In this document: positions 8,273 through 17,556 of the stretch, piece after piece | How the letters are laid out: every line of letters starts with the position of its first letter | How positions within the stretch are numbered: position 1 is the first letter of the stretch | Assembly (NCBI RefSeq): GCF_002020135.1 | Contig: NZ_MPZS01000003.1 | Coordinates: 1-64,000 of the forward strand | From: Thioclava marina | Lineage (GTDB): Bacteria; Pseudomonadota; Alphaproteobacteria; Rhodobacterales; Rhodobacteraceae | Direction of reading: 5' to 3' | Length of the DNA stretch: 64,000 nt | Notes under the pieces: generated by a model | Told to the model about the DNA's origin: nothing | Seen by the model: only the letters and a program-made list of their open reading frames with translations | The model's database searches: none | Translations under genes and position numbers: made by a program

Positions 8273-9970
8273 CTAGAGATTGGTCGCCGAGGATCCCGAA
8301 CGCTCGACCTTGCGCAGGGCTGAAAGAATCCCCAGCGGCACGAGCGTCGTTGCGATGATGGTGAGGAAGGCCACGGCCATGCCCTCGCCTATGGAGCCCT
8401 GATCGAACTGCCGCCAGACATAGGTGCCGATGGTGTCGGTCCCGACCGGCGCGACGAGCAGCGAGGCGACGAGTTCGCGCGCAGCGACGGTGAAGACCAG
8501 CAGCATCGCCGCCAGCACTGATGGCGCCACGAGCGGCACCAGCACGCGCCAGGCGGTGCGCGTCGCACTCGCGCCATGCACGCGCGCCGCCGCTTCCAGC
8601 GAGGGGTTGACCTGCTGGAAGGCGGCCACGGTGTACCGCACGGGTTGGGGCAGAAGAATGCAGACATAGGCGAGAACGAGTATGCCCAGCGTATTATAGG
8701 GCGTGACCGGCAGGGCAGGCTGGTTCCACAGCAGGATCAGGCCAAGTGCGACGACCACGCCGGGGGCTGCGTTGGGCAGCATCGCGAGCGCATCGATCAA
8801 GCTACGTCCTCGACCGCTTCCTCCGCGTGTCGTCACATAGGCGATGGCGATGCCGAAAAAGCCCGCGACGATGGCGGCCACGAGCCCGAGGCCGAAACTC
8901 GTTCCCATCGCGGAGAGCGCCCCCGAACTGTCTGTCATGATCGCGCGAAAGTTCTCAAATCCCATATTCGAGGGTTTCAGGCCGCCCGAGATCGTGCGCG
9001 AAAGCGCCGTGGCGAGGATGGCCAGTAACGGAAAGCCCGTCGAGACAAAGGCCACCAGTGCAAAGAGCGTTAACGCAGGGCCGCGCCAGATGCCGAGATT
9101 TCGCTGTGGGGCGCGCGTGCTTTTTCCGCCCACTACATCGAAGTCACGTGCTGTGGCGATGCGCCTCTGAAAGCCGAAAGCCGCGAGCGACAGGGCGATC
9201 AGGGCCAGCGACAGGAGCGCGGCCTTGGGCAGGTCGATCGGCCAATCCGAAAGAGAAGTGTCAATGCCGGTGACGAGCACGTCGAAATCGAACCGCGCGC
9301 CAAGCACCGCGGGTGTTCCGTATTCCTCGATCGTCATCGCGAAGACGAGCAGAAGGCTCGCGGCCACTGCGGGCGTCGCGAGCGGCAGGGTGATGCGCCA
9401 GAACGCCCGCCCCGGTCCCGCCCCGAAAACGCGCGATACATCCGAATAGCGCGCGCCGATCGCGGCGAAGCTGCGCGAGGCCGCGAAATAGATCACCGGA
9501 AAGGTATGCATCGCCATCACGAAGACGATGCCGGGCAGCGAGAACAGGAACCCCGCCAGGTTGATGCCGGTGAGCTGTTGCAGATAGCCCGCCGGTTGCA
9601 GCGAGAGAACCCAGCCCAGCGTCGCAATATAGGGCGGGATCATGAAGGGCACGAGAAACAGCAGATCCCAGATCAGCGCGCCGGGCAACCGGTAGAGGGC
9701 GCGTATCGCGGCAAGCGGGGTCGCGATCAGCGCGGAAGTCAGAACCACCCCCGCGCCGAGGATCAGAGAATTCGCGCTCTGCGTGGCGAAATCCTCGGAT
9801 TTGAGGACGGCGCCGAGATGTTCGAAGGGCCGGGAAAATGACCCGGCCCCGATGTCGGGAAAGATCGCCTGAAGGACGATGAAGACGAAGGGCAACGCGA
9901 CAACGACAATCAATGCCGCTGTGGTCAAGGCGGTCGTGACGCCGCTCACTGCTGCCCTTCGTTCCGCCAT
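8273..9970 (-). CDS. Fused double-domain ABC permease, FbpB/PhnU type
   Basis: 565 residues containing two complete permease halves, each with its own coupling loop (DVSRVFGAGPGRAFWRITLPL in the first half, EAAARVHGASATRTAWRVLVPL in the second). Such fused permeases serve ferric iron, thiamine and 2-aminoethylphosphonate importers. It starts 3 bases after the stop of the binding-protein gene. The Pho-box-like promoter and the adjacent phn genes favour an organophosphorus substrate over iron; this is inference. Confidence 0.85.
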   Translation of the reverse strand: MAERRAAVSGVTTALTTAALIVVVALPFVFIVLQAIFPDIGAGSFSRPFEHLGAVLKSEDFATQSANSLILGAGVVLTSALIATPLAAIRALYRLPGALIWDLLFLVPFMIPPYIATLGWVLSLQPAGYLQQLTGINLAGFLFSLPGIVFVMAMHTFPVIYFAASRSFAAIGARYSDVSRVFGAGPGRAFWRITLPLATPAVAASLLLVFAMTIEEYGTPAVLGARFDFDVLVTGIDTSLSDWPIDLPKAALLSLALIALSLAAFGFQRRIATARDFDVVGGKSTRAPQRNLGIWRGPALTLFALVAFVSTGFPLLAILATALSRTISGGLKPSNMGFENFRAIMTDSSGALSAMGTSFGLGLVAAIVAGFFGIAIAYVTTRGGSGRGRSLIDALAMLPNAAPGVVVALGLILLWNQPALPVTPYNTLGILVLAYVCILLPQPVRYTVAAFQQVNPSLEAAARVHGASATRTAWRVLVPLVAPSVLAAMLLVFTVAARELVASLLVAPVGTDTIGTYVWRQFDQGSIGEGMAVAFLTIIATTLVPLGILSALRKVERSGSSATNL

Positions 9971-9973
9971 CTC

Positions 9974-10924
9974 TTATTTTCCGAAGGCTTTGGTGAACAT
10001 GTCGAGCACCTCGCCACGGCTGCCGGCCTCGGTGCCCGATTTCGGCAGTTGCTTCAGTTCGGTGATCGTCGGACGCAGTGCCTTGATGTCGGTGCGCGCG
10101 GGCATCAGGTAGACTTTCGCAACCTCTTCCTGGCCCTTGTCGGACAGAACGAAGTCGATGAACTTCTTCGCGTCTTCGGCGTTCTGCGTGGATTTGAGGA
10201 TCATCATCGGTCGCGCCGCGATCACCGTGCCGCTCTCGGGCCAGATCACGTCAATCGACTCGCCCGTGGCCTTCGAGCCGAGCGCGATGTAATCGACCGC
10301 GCCGAAGACGGCAGCTTTCGCGCCTTGAAGAACCGGGGTGAGCGCGGCCTTGTTCGCACCCGCAACCAGAGCGCCGTTCCCGGCAAGCTTGTCGAAAAGC
10401 TCGCCCTGACCGTTTGCGTAAAGGCCCGAGACCAGTTCATAAGCAGAGCCGGAAGCCGCCGGATCGGGCATGGTGACCATCAGTTTGAAGTCGTCCTTGG
10501 CCAGATCCGCCCATTCCGTGGGCTTCGGCGTTCCGGAGTTCGGATTCCACGCGATTCCCAGCGCGGCGACGCCTTGCGCGACCGCCGTGTCGGACTTCAG
10601 GAAGTCCGGGACGTTTTGCGCATTGGGCGAGGTGTAAGCCATCAGGAGCCCCTGATCGGCAAACGCGGTTGCAGTGTCCCACGAGGCCGAGATCACGACA
10701 TCCGCCTGCGGATTGCTCTCTTCGGCCTTCAGGCGCGCCATCACCTTGCCGGTGGTTGCCTGATAGAGGTTCACATTGATCCCGGTCTCGGCGGTGAAAT
10801 CGGCCGCGAGCGCTTTGGCGAGGCTCGCGGGGCCAGCGGTATAGACGGTGATGTCGGCTTGGGCGGCAAAGCCCGTGGCGCTCAGGGCGAGGGCCAGAAG
10901 GCCGCTGCGAAGGGTGGTTTTCAT
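9974..10924 (-). CDS. ABC importer binding protein, ferric/2-aminoethylphosphonate type
   Basis: 316 residues with signal peptide to about residue 22 (ALSATGFAAQA). The mature start ITVYTAGPASLAKALAADF and the region VNLYQATTGKVMARL are typical of the FbpA/PhnS-like class. The start at 10924 follows GGAGA; an upstream in-frame start at 10945 is less likely. It lacks the two adjacent tyrosines near the C-terminus that mark classical ferric-binding FbpA, which makes an iron role less compelling. Unlike the other three binding-protein genes here, it has no stem-loop behind it. Confidence 0.8.
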   Translation of the reverse strand: MKTTLRSGLLALALSATGFAAQADITVYTAGPASLAKALAADFTAETGINVNLYQATTGKVMARLKAEESNPQADVVISASWDTATAFADQGLLMAYTSPNAQNVPDFLKSDTAVAQGVAALGIAWNPNSGTPKPTEWADLAKDDFKLMVTMPDPAASGSAYELVSGLYANGQGELFDKLAGNGALVAGANKAALTPVLQGAKAAVFGAVDYIALGSKATGESIDVIWPESGTVIAARPMMILKSTQNAEDAKKFIDFVLSDKGQEEVAKVYLMPARTDIKALRPTITELKQLPKSGTEAGSRGEVLDMFTKAFGK

Positions 10925-10948
10925 CGGTATCTCCGTTGAGTTCAATCG

Positions 10949-12025
10949 TCAGGGTCTTTTCGGTATGTCGAACCAGCGCAGCGCCTCGGGCGCGATATGC
11001 AGGCCGATCTCCTGGCCCGGCGCGATGCGCGACGCGGCCGAGATCTGGATTTCGCTCCCGTCGGGGAGCGCGAGGGCGAGTTGATAGTCGTCGCCGCGAA
11101 ACAGGCAGCGCAGCACGCGGGCGCGCAGGGAGGTCTCGCTCGTCCCGCAGATCCGGATGTCGCGGCGCGGGAGCAATACCGCCTTCGCCATTTGCGGGAC
11201 GGCGAGATCTCGCAACACAGCGCGCGCGGCATCTGCCGACAGGACTGCGCCGAGCCTGAGAAATTCGGCGACCCACGGGTTTGCGGGGCGATCGACCAAA
11301 ATCTCGGGCGGGGCGGCCTGAACGATCTGGCCCTCGCGCAGGATCGCGACTTCGTCGGCCAAAGAGAATGCCTCCGAGTGGTCATGCGTGACGTAAAGCG
11401 CGGTCAGCCCGAGATCGGCCACGAGCCCCGCGATTTCGTCCACCATGCTTTCGCGCAGCTCGCGGTCGAGGTTGGAGAGCGGCTCGTCGAACAGGACCGT
11501 GCGCGCGCCCGAGGCGATCGCTCGGGCGATGCCCACGCGCTGTTGTTGCCCGCCAGACAGCGCCGAGGGACGCCGGTCACCCATCGCCTCGAGCCCGACA
11601 CGCGCGAGCGCAGCTTGCGCTCTGGACAGACGTTCGGCGCGGCCAATGCCTTGCATCTCGAGCGGAAAGCCCACGTTCTGCGCGACGCTCATATGCGGCC
11701 AGAGCGCGTAATCCTGAAACACCATGCCAAGCTTGCGGCGTTCGGGGGGCAGGAAGAGGCCGCGGGCGGGGGCCGCGACGCAGCCGCCATGGACGAACAC
11801 CTCGCCCGCGCTGGGCGCCTCCAACCCCGCAAGCACGCGAAGCAAGGTCGTCTTGCCGCTGCCCGAGGGGCCGAGCAGCGCCAGCGCCTTGCCCGGTGCG
11901 AGCGACAGGTCTATGCCGCGCAGGATCTCGGCCGGGCCATAACTCAGACGCAGCGAACGCACCGCGAGCGCCGCGTCTTCATGCGCGGCGCGCAGGTTGG
12001 TCTCTTTCAGATTTGCCAGCATCAT
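10949..12025 (-). CDS. ABC importer ATPase, FbpC/PhnT type
   Basis: About 358 residues. Walker A GPSGSGKTT, MVFQDYALWPH, signature [15 protein letters not shown], Walker [12 protein letters not shown] and YVTHDHSEA are intact. A C-terminal TOBE-type domain follows from about residue 270. In-frame starts at 12034 (GTG), 12025 and 12022 are possible; 12025 is chosen because GGGCGGG directly precedes it. First gene of the operon ATPase - binding protein - permease, divergent from phnC. Confidence 0.85.
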   Translation of the reverse strand: MMLANLKETNLRAAHEDAALAVRSLRLSYGPAEILRGIDLSLAPGKALALLGPSGSGKTTLLRVLAGLEAPSAGEVFVHGGCVAAPARGLFLPPERRKLGMVFQDYALWPHMSVAQNVGFPLEMQGIGRAERLSRAQAALARVGLEAMGDRRPSALSGGQQQRVGIARAIASGARTVLFDEPLSNLDRELRESMVDEIAGLVADLGLTALYVTHDHSEAFSLADEVAILREGQIVQAAPPEILVDRPANPWVAEFLRLGAVLSADAARAVLRDLAVPQMAKAVLLPRRDIRICGTSETSLRARVLRCLFRGDDYQLALALPDGSEIQISAASRIAPGQEIGLHIAPEALRWFDIPKRP

Positions 12026-12061
12026 CCCGCCCACTTTCGGGAACTGGCCATATTGAAGCGG

Positions 12062-12079
12062 TGTAACAGAACGGTGACG
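12062..12079 (-). promoter_or_regulatory. Pho-box-like repeat upstream of the importer operon
   Basis: On the minus strand CGTCACC, four bases, TGTTACA: two 7-base half-sites with the 11-base period of PhoB sites. A third, weaker half-site (TTTGGTC) lies 11 bases further upstream. A CAATAT -10-like hexamer (12050-12055) follows. The ATPase gene starts 37 bases downstream. Confidence 0.5.
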
Positions 12080-12149
12080 TGGTGACCAAAGACAGCGTGC
12101 GACCGATCAGGGTGAGAAAACCATCGCTAGCCGGTGAGTATCATATATT

Positions 12150-12178
12150 CGTCACGTGAGGATAACGGAGCCGTTACA
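12150..12178 (+). promoter_or_regulatory. Pho-box-like triple repeat upstream of phnC
   Basis: CGTCACG, GATAACG and CGTTACA recur with exact 11-base spacing (12150, 12161, 12172), the geometry of PhoB half-sites. A CCTAAT hexamer at 12186-12191 could be the -10, and a strong GGAGG precedes phnC at 12218. Phosphate-starvation control of phn operons by PhoB is established in other bacteria; its use here is inferred. Confidence 0.55.
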
Positions 12179-12217
12179 CGCGCTGCCTAATTCCGCCCTC
12201 GAAACCTCGGAGGGCGC

Positions 12218-13039
12218 ATGCGGCTCGAATTCAGACATGTCAGCAAGGTTTTCGGCAGCAAGGCCGCCGTGGACAACGTATCACTGTCGATCGAAGGTGC
12301 CGGGTTCATCGGCGTGATCGGTCGCTCGGGTGCCGGAAAATCGACGCTCCTGCGGATGATCAATCGCTTGGGCGACGCCAGCTCGGGACAGATCCTGTTC
12401 GACGATGCGGATATTCTTGCCCTGAGTGGCAGGGACAAGCGCGACTGGCAGGCTCGCTGCGCGATGGTGTTCCAGCAATTCAACCTCGTGCCGCGTATGG
12501 ACGTGGCCTCGAACGTGCTGCACGGGCTGCTGGGGCGGCGTTCGACCCTCTCGACCCTGTTCAACCTGTGGTCCGAGGCAGACATTCGCCGCGCGCTGGG
12601 CATTCTCGACCGTCTCGGCATCGCCGAACAGGCCGCCAAACGTGCCGAGGCGCTTTCGGGCGGCCAGCAACAGCGCGTCGCGATCGCGCGCGCCCTGATG
12701 CAGGATCCGGCGATCATTCTCGCCGATGAACCGATCGCCTCGCTCGACCCGATGAATGCCCAGGTGGTGATGGACGCGCTCAAACGGATTCAGGTCGAGG
12801 ACGGGCGGATGGTGATCGCAAACCTGCACACGCTCGATACCGCGCGCCGTTATTGCGACCGCGTGATCGGGATGCGCGACGGGCGCGTCGTCTTCGACGG
12901 GCGCCCCGATCAACTCACCACCGGCGTCGCGCGCGATATCTACGGCGCCGATGCCAGCTTTTCCGAAGCCGCCACCTCGACCGAGATCGGGGCGCTCGGT
13001 GACGATCAGGAATACGCAGCCGCCATGCTGGGCGACTGA
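12218..13039 (+). CDS. phnC: Phosphonate ABC importer ATPase PhnC
   Basis: 273 residues. Walker [24 protein letters not shown] (characteristic of PhnC), signature [15 protein letters not shown], Walker [14 protein letters not shown] and NLHTLDTA. The C-terminal tail is a little longer than in E. coli PhnC. It energises phosphonate uptake with PhnD and the two PhnE permeases immediately downstream. First gene of the plus-strand phn transcript, behind the Pho-box-like repeats. Confidence 0.95.
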   Translation: MRLEFRHVSKVFGSKAAVDNVSLSIEGAGFIGVIGRSGAGKSTLLRMINRLGDASSGQILFDDADILALSGRDKRDWQARCAMVFQQFNLVPRMDVASNVLHGLLGRRSTLSTLFNLWSEADIRRALGILDRLGIAEQAAKRAEALSGGQQQRVAIARALMQDPAIILADEPIASLDPMNAQVVMDALKRIQVEDGRMVIANLHTLDTARRYCDRVIGMRDGRVVFDGRPDQLTTGVARDIYGADASFSEAATSTEIGALGDDQEYAAAMLGD

Positions 13040-13092
13040 GTAGCAACCGGCCCGCTGCCAAGAACAAGGGCCACATCCTAGAGGGAACGACC

Positions 13093-14004
13093 ATGAAACA
13101 GATGCTTGCCATTCTGGCCGCGACGACCGCTCTGGCGGGGGCTGCGTCCGCGGAAGGGATCAAGGAATTCAATATCGGTATTCTGGGCGGCGAGAACGCG
13201 CAGGACCGTCTGGCTTCGAACGACTGCCTTGCGAAATACGCCGAAGAGACGCTGGGCGTGCCGGTCAAGCTGTTTGCGCCGGCCGACTATGACGGCGTGA
13301 TCCAGGGCCTGCTGGGCGGCACGATCGACATGGCCTGGCTGGGTGCCTCGGGCTATGCCAAGACCTACCTGACCGACCCCGAAGCGGTCGAGCCGGTGCT
13401 GGTGAAGGCCAATCTCGACGGCTCGTATACCTATTACTCGATCGGCTTTGCGCGCAAGGACAGCGGCATCAAGTCCCTCGAGGATCTGCAGGGCAAGACC
13501 TTCGGCTTCGGCGATCCGAATTCCACCTCGGGCTACCTGATCCCCTCGGTCGAGATCCCGCAGCAAACCGGTCACTCGATGCAGTCGGGCGATTATTTCG
13601 GTGAAGTGAAATTCACCGGCGGCCACGAGCAGACCATCGTCGCGGTGAACAACGGCGATATCGACGCTGGCGTGACCTGGGCCGACGGTCAGGGCAACTG
13701 GGAAGACGGCTACAACTCGGGCGCGCTGCGCAAGGCCGTCGATGCGGGCCTCGTGGACATGAACAATCTGGTCGAGATCTGGCGCTCGAAGCCGATCCCG
13801 GAAGGCCCGGTCGTGCTGCGCAAGGCGCTGCCGGCGGATGTGAAGGAAAAGATGACCGCGCTGGTCGAAGGCCTCAAGGCCAAGGATGCCGAATGCGCCT
13901 ATGGCGTGGCGGCCGGTGACACCGCGGGCTTCGTTCCGATCACCCACGACTACTACGACACGATCATCGAAGTGCGTCGCAAGAAGATCGCCGAAGGCTC
14001 GTAA
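13093..14004 (+). CDS. phnD: Phosphonate-binding protein PhnD
   Basis: 303 residues with signal peptide to about 20 (ALAGAASA). The ligand-binding core shows NIGILGGENAQDRL, LLGGTIDMAWLGASGYA and FGFGDPNSTSGYLIP; the last contains the loop that holds the phosphonate group in PhnD. It delivers phosphonates in the periplasm to PhnE1/PhnE2. It follows phnC by 53 bases with AGAGGGA before the start, and is followed by a strong stem-loop. Confidence 0.95.
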   Translation: MKQMLAILAATTALAGAASAEGIKEFNIGILGGENAQDRLASNDCLAKYAEETLGVPVKLFAPADYDGVIQGLLGGTIDMAWLGASGYAKTYLTDPEAVEPVLVKANLDGSYTYYSIGFARKDSGIKSLEDLQGKTFGFGDPNSTSGYLIPSVEIPQQTGHSMQSGDYFGEVKFTGGHEQTIVAVNNGDIDAGVTWADGQGNWEDGYNSGALRKAVDAGLVDMNNLVEIWRSKPIPEGPVVLRKALPADVKEKMTALVEGLKAKDAECAYGVAAGDTAGFVPITHDYYDTIIEVRRKKIAEGS

Positions 14005-14015
14005 GCTTTCCATCT

Positions 14016-14055
14016 GCGGCCGGGGGCGACGCGCTCCCGGCCGCTTTCCCTTTTT
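14016..14055 (+). terminator. Stem-loop with T run between phnD and phnE
   Basis: Nine paired bases (GCGGCCGGG at 14016-14024, CCCGGCCGC at 14036-14044) followed by TTTCCCTTTTTC. It sits in the 63-base gap after phnD. A partial terminator that lowers permease expression relative to PhnD is the likely role. Confidence 0.65.
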
Positions 14056-14067
14056 CAAGAGCCCTGC

Positions 14068-14940
14068 ATGACCGATATCGCCCCGCCCAGTGCCACCGCC
14101 GAGGATTATCTCGCGCAGACCCGCCGCAAGCGGCTTTACGGCGCGATCCTTCTGGCGATTTTCGTCGCCATGATGGCCTCGGGTTTTCGTCTCGCCGATG
14201 CGCGCAACGCGGGCGGGTTCTTCGAGGGGCTGCATCGTTTCTTCGATTTCCCGGCCGAGATCTTCTCAGAAGCCATCGCCAAATGGCAAAACATTCCCGG
14301 GCTTCTCTGGCGCTATCTTCCCTCGCTGATCGAGACGCTCAACATCGCGGCCGTCTCGACCCTGATCGGCGGGATCGCGGCGATTGTGCTGGCGCTTCTG
14401 TCGACCCGCGGCCTCTCGCTCTGGCCACGTGCGATTCCGGTCTTTCGCCGCGCGATGGACGTGATGCGCGCCTTGCCCGAGATCGTCGTGGCGCTGGTGC
14501 TGATCTTCCTGCTGGGCGTCGGGCCGGTGCCCGCGATGGCGGCGATCGCGCTGCATACGATGGGGGCGCTTGGCAAGCTGTTCTCCGAGGTCGCCGAGAA
14601 TGCCGATCTCAAGCCGGTCGAGGGGCTCGGCTCCACCGGGGCGAGCTGGTTCCAGCAGATGTGGGTGGGGGTGCTCCCGCAGGTCGCGCCGAACTGGTCT
14701 TCCTACGCGCTCTTGCGTTTCGAGATCAATATCCGCGCCTCGGCCATCCTCGGCTTCGTCGGCGCGGGCGGGATCGGCTACGACCTCAAGACCGCGCTGC
14801 AATGGGGGCAGGGACGCTATGACGCGGTGGTCGCGATCTTCGCGCTGCTCTTCGCGACGATCATCCTCGTCGATCACTTCTCGGATCGCGCCCGGGCGCG
14901 TCTGGTGCGCGGAGCGACCGCGAAGGAGGGCCGGATATGA
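14068..14940 (+). CDS. phnE: Phosphonate ABC permease PhnE, first subunit
   Basis: 290 residues with about six membrane segments. The coupling loop is EVAENADLKPVEGLGSTGAS, the form typical of PhnE. It pairs with the longer PhnE encoded next, whose start overlaps its stop by 4 bases. The two-gene PhnE arrangement is common in alphaproteobacteria. Confidence 0.93.
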   Translation: MTDIAPPSATAEDYLAQTRRKRLYGAILLAIFVAMMASGFRLADARNAGGFFEGLHRFFDFPAEIFSEAIAKWQNIPGLLWRYLPSLIETLNIAAVSTLIGGIAAIVLALLSTRGLSLWPRAIPVFRRAMDVMRALPEIVVALVLIFLLGVGPVPAMAAIALHTMGALGKLFSEVAENADLKPVEGLGSTGASWFQQMWVGVLPQVAPNWSSYALLRFEINIRASAILGFVGAGGIGYDLKTALQWGQGRYDAVVAIFALLFATIILVDHFSDRARARLVRGATAKEGRI

Positions 14941-16274
14941 CCATGACCGCGACCGACATCAACGCAGGCACCCGCTTCGCCGAGATCGACGATCTGTTCT
15001 GGCGGCGACGCCTGCGCGCCTTCGTCGTGCCACTGGGGATCCTCGGCTACCTGATCTACATCCTCTTCGCCTTCGACATCCCCGGCCTGGCGGCCAAGGC
15101 GCGGCCCGAGAACGCGGCGATCCTGCTGGGCGATTTCTGGTCCTACAAGACCCATGTCAGCCGCGATAACCGCTCGGGCGAGGTGACGGTCGCCATCGAG
15201 GGCGAGCGTCGCGGCATCTATCCCGAGGGCCAGTCGCCCGATTGGATCGCGCGGCAGGGCGCGACGACCGAGATCACCCTGCCCAAGGGCGCGCAGGTCA
15301 CCTATACCGACAAGGCGGCCGACGTTCTGGTGCCCGGGTACGGCACACTCCACGTCAGCCTTGAGGGCCGCAAGGTGGCGCTCACGCTGCCCGAGGGCAG
15401 AGAGATGCCCGACTGGATCTCTGCCTCCCGTAGCCGGGTCTCGATGGATCACGGGGACTGGCGGTTCTCGATGACGCCGAGCCGCACCGAAACCTTCCGA
15501 TATTTCCCCGGCTGGGAGCTGTTCTTCTTCACGCTCGACAGCCCTTTCCACGGCAAGTCCCTTCCCGACCTCGTGTGGCTTGCGGTTTCTGGCGAACGGG
15601 TGAACCCCGAGATGTCGAACCTCTCGGCCATGTTCGGCGATTTCTGGAACAACCAGATGTGGCATCATTCCGATGTGTTCTGGGCGATGTGCGAAACCGT
15701 TCTGATGGCCTTCCTCGGCACGATGGGCGCGGGTCTGATCGCGTTGCCGCTGGCTTTCCTCGCGGCCAGCAATTTCACGCCGCTCAACGCGATCCGCCTG
15801 AGCCTGCGCCGCTTTTTCGATTTCCTGCGCGGGGTGGACGGGCTGATCTGGACCGTGATCCTGAGCCGCGCCTTCGGGCCGGGGCCGCTGACCGGCTCGC
15901 TCGCGATCCTGATGACCGACACCGGCACGTTCGGAAAGATGTTCTCGGAGGCGCTGGAGAACATCGACGGCAAGCAGGTCGAGGGCGTCAATTCGACCGG
16001 GGCCAATGCGCTGCAGCGCGCGCGCTTCGGGGTGATCCCTCAGCTCGCGCCGGTGATCCTGTCGCAGCTTCTGTATTACCTCGAATCCAACACTCGCTCG
16101 GCCACGGTGATCGGCGCTCTGGTGGGCGGCGGGATCGGCCTGCTGCTGACGCAGGCGATCATCACCCAGAAGGACTGGGAAGAGGTCTGCTATTACGTGA
16201 TCCTGATCGTGCTGACGGTGATGGCGATGGATACGATTTCGGGCTGGCTGCGCCGTCGCTTCATCAAGGGCTGA
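14937..16274 (+). CDS. phnE: Phosphonate ABC permease PhnE, second subunit (long form)
   Basis: 445 residues. An N-terminal membrane segment (about 30-50) is followed by a soluble, probably periplasmic insertion of roughly 180 residues before the permease domain; the coupling loop is EALENIDGKQVEGVNSTGAN. The insertion explains the excess over the usual 270-290 residues. It overlaps the first phnE as ATGA, and the SDR gene follows after 4 bases. Confidence 0.92.
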   Translation: MTMTATDINAGTRFAEIDDLFWRRRLRAFVVPLGILGYLIYILFAFDIPGLAAKARPENAAILLGDFWSYKTHVSRDNRSGEVTVAIEGERRGIYPEGQSPDWIARQGATTEITLPKGAQVTYTDKAADVLVPGYGTLHVSLEGRKVALTLPEGREMPDWISASRSRVSMDHGDWRFSMTPSRTETFRYFPGWELFFFTLDSPFHGKSLPDLVWLAVSGERVNPEMSNLSAMFGDFWNNQMWHHSDVFWAMCETVLMAFLGTMGAGLIALPLAFLAASNFTPLNAIRLSLRRFFDFLRGVDGLIWTVILSRAFGPGPLTGSLAILMTDTGTFGKMFSEALENIDGKQVEGVNSTGANALQRARFGVIPQLAPVILSQLLYYLESNTRSATVIGALVGGGIGLLLTQAIITQKDWEEVCYYVILIVLTVMAMDTISGWLRRRFIKG

Positions 16275-16278
16275 GCGC

Positions 16279-16929
16279 ATGAAAATACTGATCACGGGCG
16301 TCAATCGCGGCCTGGGTCGAGCCATGGTCGAAGCGGGCGTCGCGCGCGGCTGGGAGGTGCAGGGCACGTTGCGGCGGGGCGACGCGCCGTCCGGCGTCGT
16401 GGCTCATGCGCTGGACATGGGAGAGTTCGATACCTTCGCGGACCTCGCCGCCCGGGTCGGCCCTCTCGACTGCGTGATCCTCAATGCGGGCATCATCGGG
16501 CCCGCGATGCAAAGCCCGCTCGAGATGGATTTCGATGGTTTCGCCGAGACGATACGGATCAACACGCTAGCCCCCCTTGCGCTCGCGCAGGCGCTCTTGC
16601 CCAATCTGCGCGCGGGGAAGGGTGGCCGCATTCTCGCGATCTCTTCCCAGATGGCCTGGATGGGCTATCGCAAACCCGACCGGATCGCCTATCGCGCATC
16701 GAAAGCGGCGCTCAACAAGGTAATGCAGGGGCTTGCCACCGAACTTGAACCCGAAGGTCTTCCCGTCGCGCTGATCGACCCCGGCTGGGTGCGCACCGAT
16801 ATGGGTGGGGCGCAGGCCGATCGCGACCCCGGCGACGTGGCGCGCGAAATTCTCGACACGGCTGGCGCCCTGACGCTCTCGCAGACCGGCGCTTTCCTTC
16901 ATTCCGACGGGCGTCCCCGTCCTTTCTGA
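16279..16929 (+). CDS. Short-chain dehydrogenase/reductase in the phn operon
   Basis: 216 residues. Cofactor motif TGVNRGLG near the N-terminus, NAG at about 75 (LNAGIIG), and the catalytic YRASK. The fold is a classical SDR of minimal length. It lies 4 bases behind phnE and 9 bases before the acetyltransferase, so it is co-transcribed with phosphonate uptake. A dehydrogenase is not part of the core C-P lyase pathway; it may act on a phosphonate side chain or on an aldehyde product. The substrate is unknown. Confidence 0.8.
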   Translation: MKILITGVNRGLGRAMVEAGVARGWEVQGTLRRGDAPSGVVAHALDMGEFDTFADLAARVGPLDCVILNAGIIGPAMQSPLEMDFDGFAETIRINTLAPLALAQALLPNLRAGKGGRILAISSQMAWMGYRKPDRIAYRASKAALNKVMQGLATELEPEGLPVALIDPGWVRTDMGGAQADRDPGDVAREILDTAGALTLSQTGAFLHSDGRPRPF

Positions 16930-16938
16930 GAGGCGACT

Positions 16939-17556
16939 ATGCCCAGGCTCGATCCCGACACGCCCTTGATCCCCGAGAATTGTGAGGTGAGCAATTCGCA
17001 GTTCGGCCGCTATTGCGAGTTGGGGCGCGGCAGTCGCGTGCTCAACTCCGAATTTGGCGATTACGCCTATTGCGACCGCTATGCCGATATCGCGAATGCG
17101 AGCGTCGGGAAATTCGCCAATATCGCCGCGTTCACCCGGATCGGGCCGACCGATCACCCGTGGCGCAACGCGGCGCAGCATCACTTCCTCTACCGTTCCC
17201 ACTACTATTTCGACGGCGAGGAGGATTGGGCCGAGTTCTTCGCCCATCGCGCGTCGCGCCGCACGATGCTGGGGCCGGATTGCTGGATCGGGCATGGCGC
17301 GATCATCAAGCCCGAAGTCACGATCGGGGCAGGGGCCGTGGTCGCCTCGGGCGCGGTGGTGACGAAGGATGTGGCCCCCTTCACGATCGTGGCCGGGGTC
17401 GCGGCCGAACCGCTGCGGATGCGTTTTCCCGACGAGGTCGCACAGGACCTGCTCGATCTCGCTTGGTGGGATTGGGAGCATGAGCGGTTGCACACGGCGC
17501 TGGCCGATTTCCGGGCCCTTCCGGCTGCGGAGTTCGTCGCGAAGTATAAGGGCTAA
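16939..17556 (+). CDS. Left-handed beta-helix acetyltransferase of phosphonate operons
   Basis: 205 residues with hexapeptide repeats (NASVGKFANIAAFTRIG, GPDCWIGHGAIIKPEVTIGAGAVVASGAVVTKDV) of the LbH acyltransferase class, including the conserved PTDHPW and DCWIGHGA segments. Members of this family recur in phn operons and are thought to acetylate aminoalkylphosphonates, a job done by PhnO in E. coli. The 3' end overlaps the convergent phnF gene by 4 bases. Confidence 0.85.
   Translation: MPRLDPDTPLIPENCEVSNSQFGRYCELGRGSRVLNSEFGDYAYCDRYADIANASVGKFANIAAFTRIGPTDHPWRNAAQHHFLYRSHYYFDGEEDWAEFFAHRASRRTMLGPDCWIGHGAIIKPEVTIGAGAVVASGAVVTKDVAPFTIVAGVAAEPLRMRFPDEVAQDLLDLAWWDWEHERLHTALADFRALPAAEFVAKYKG

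Noticed and set aside
14874-16367. 497-residue minus-strand open frame
   Set aside because: Antisense shadow of the long phnE.
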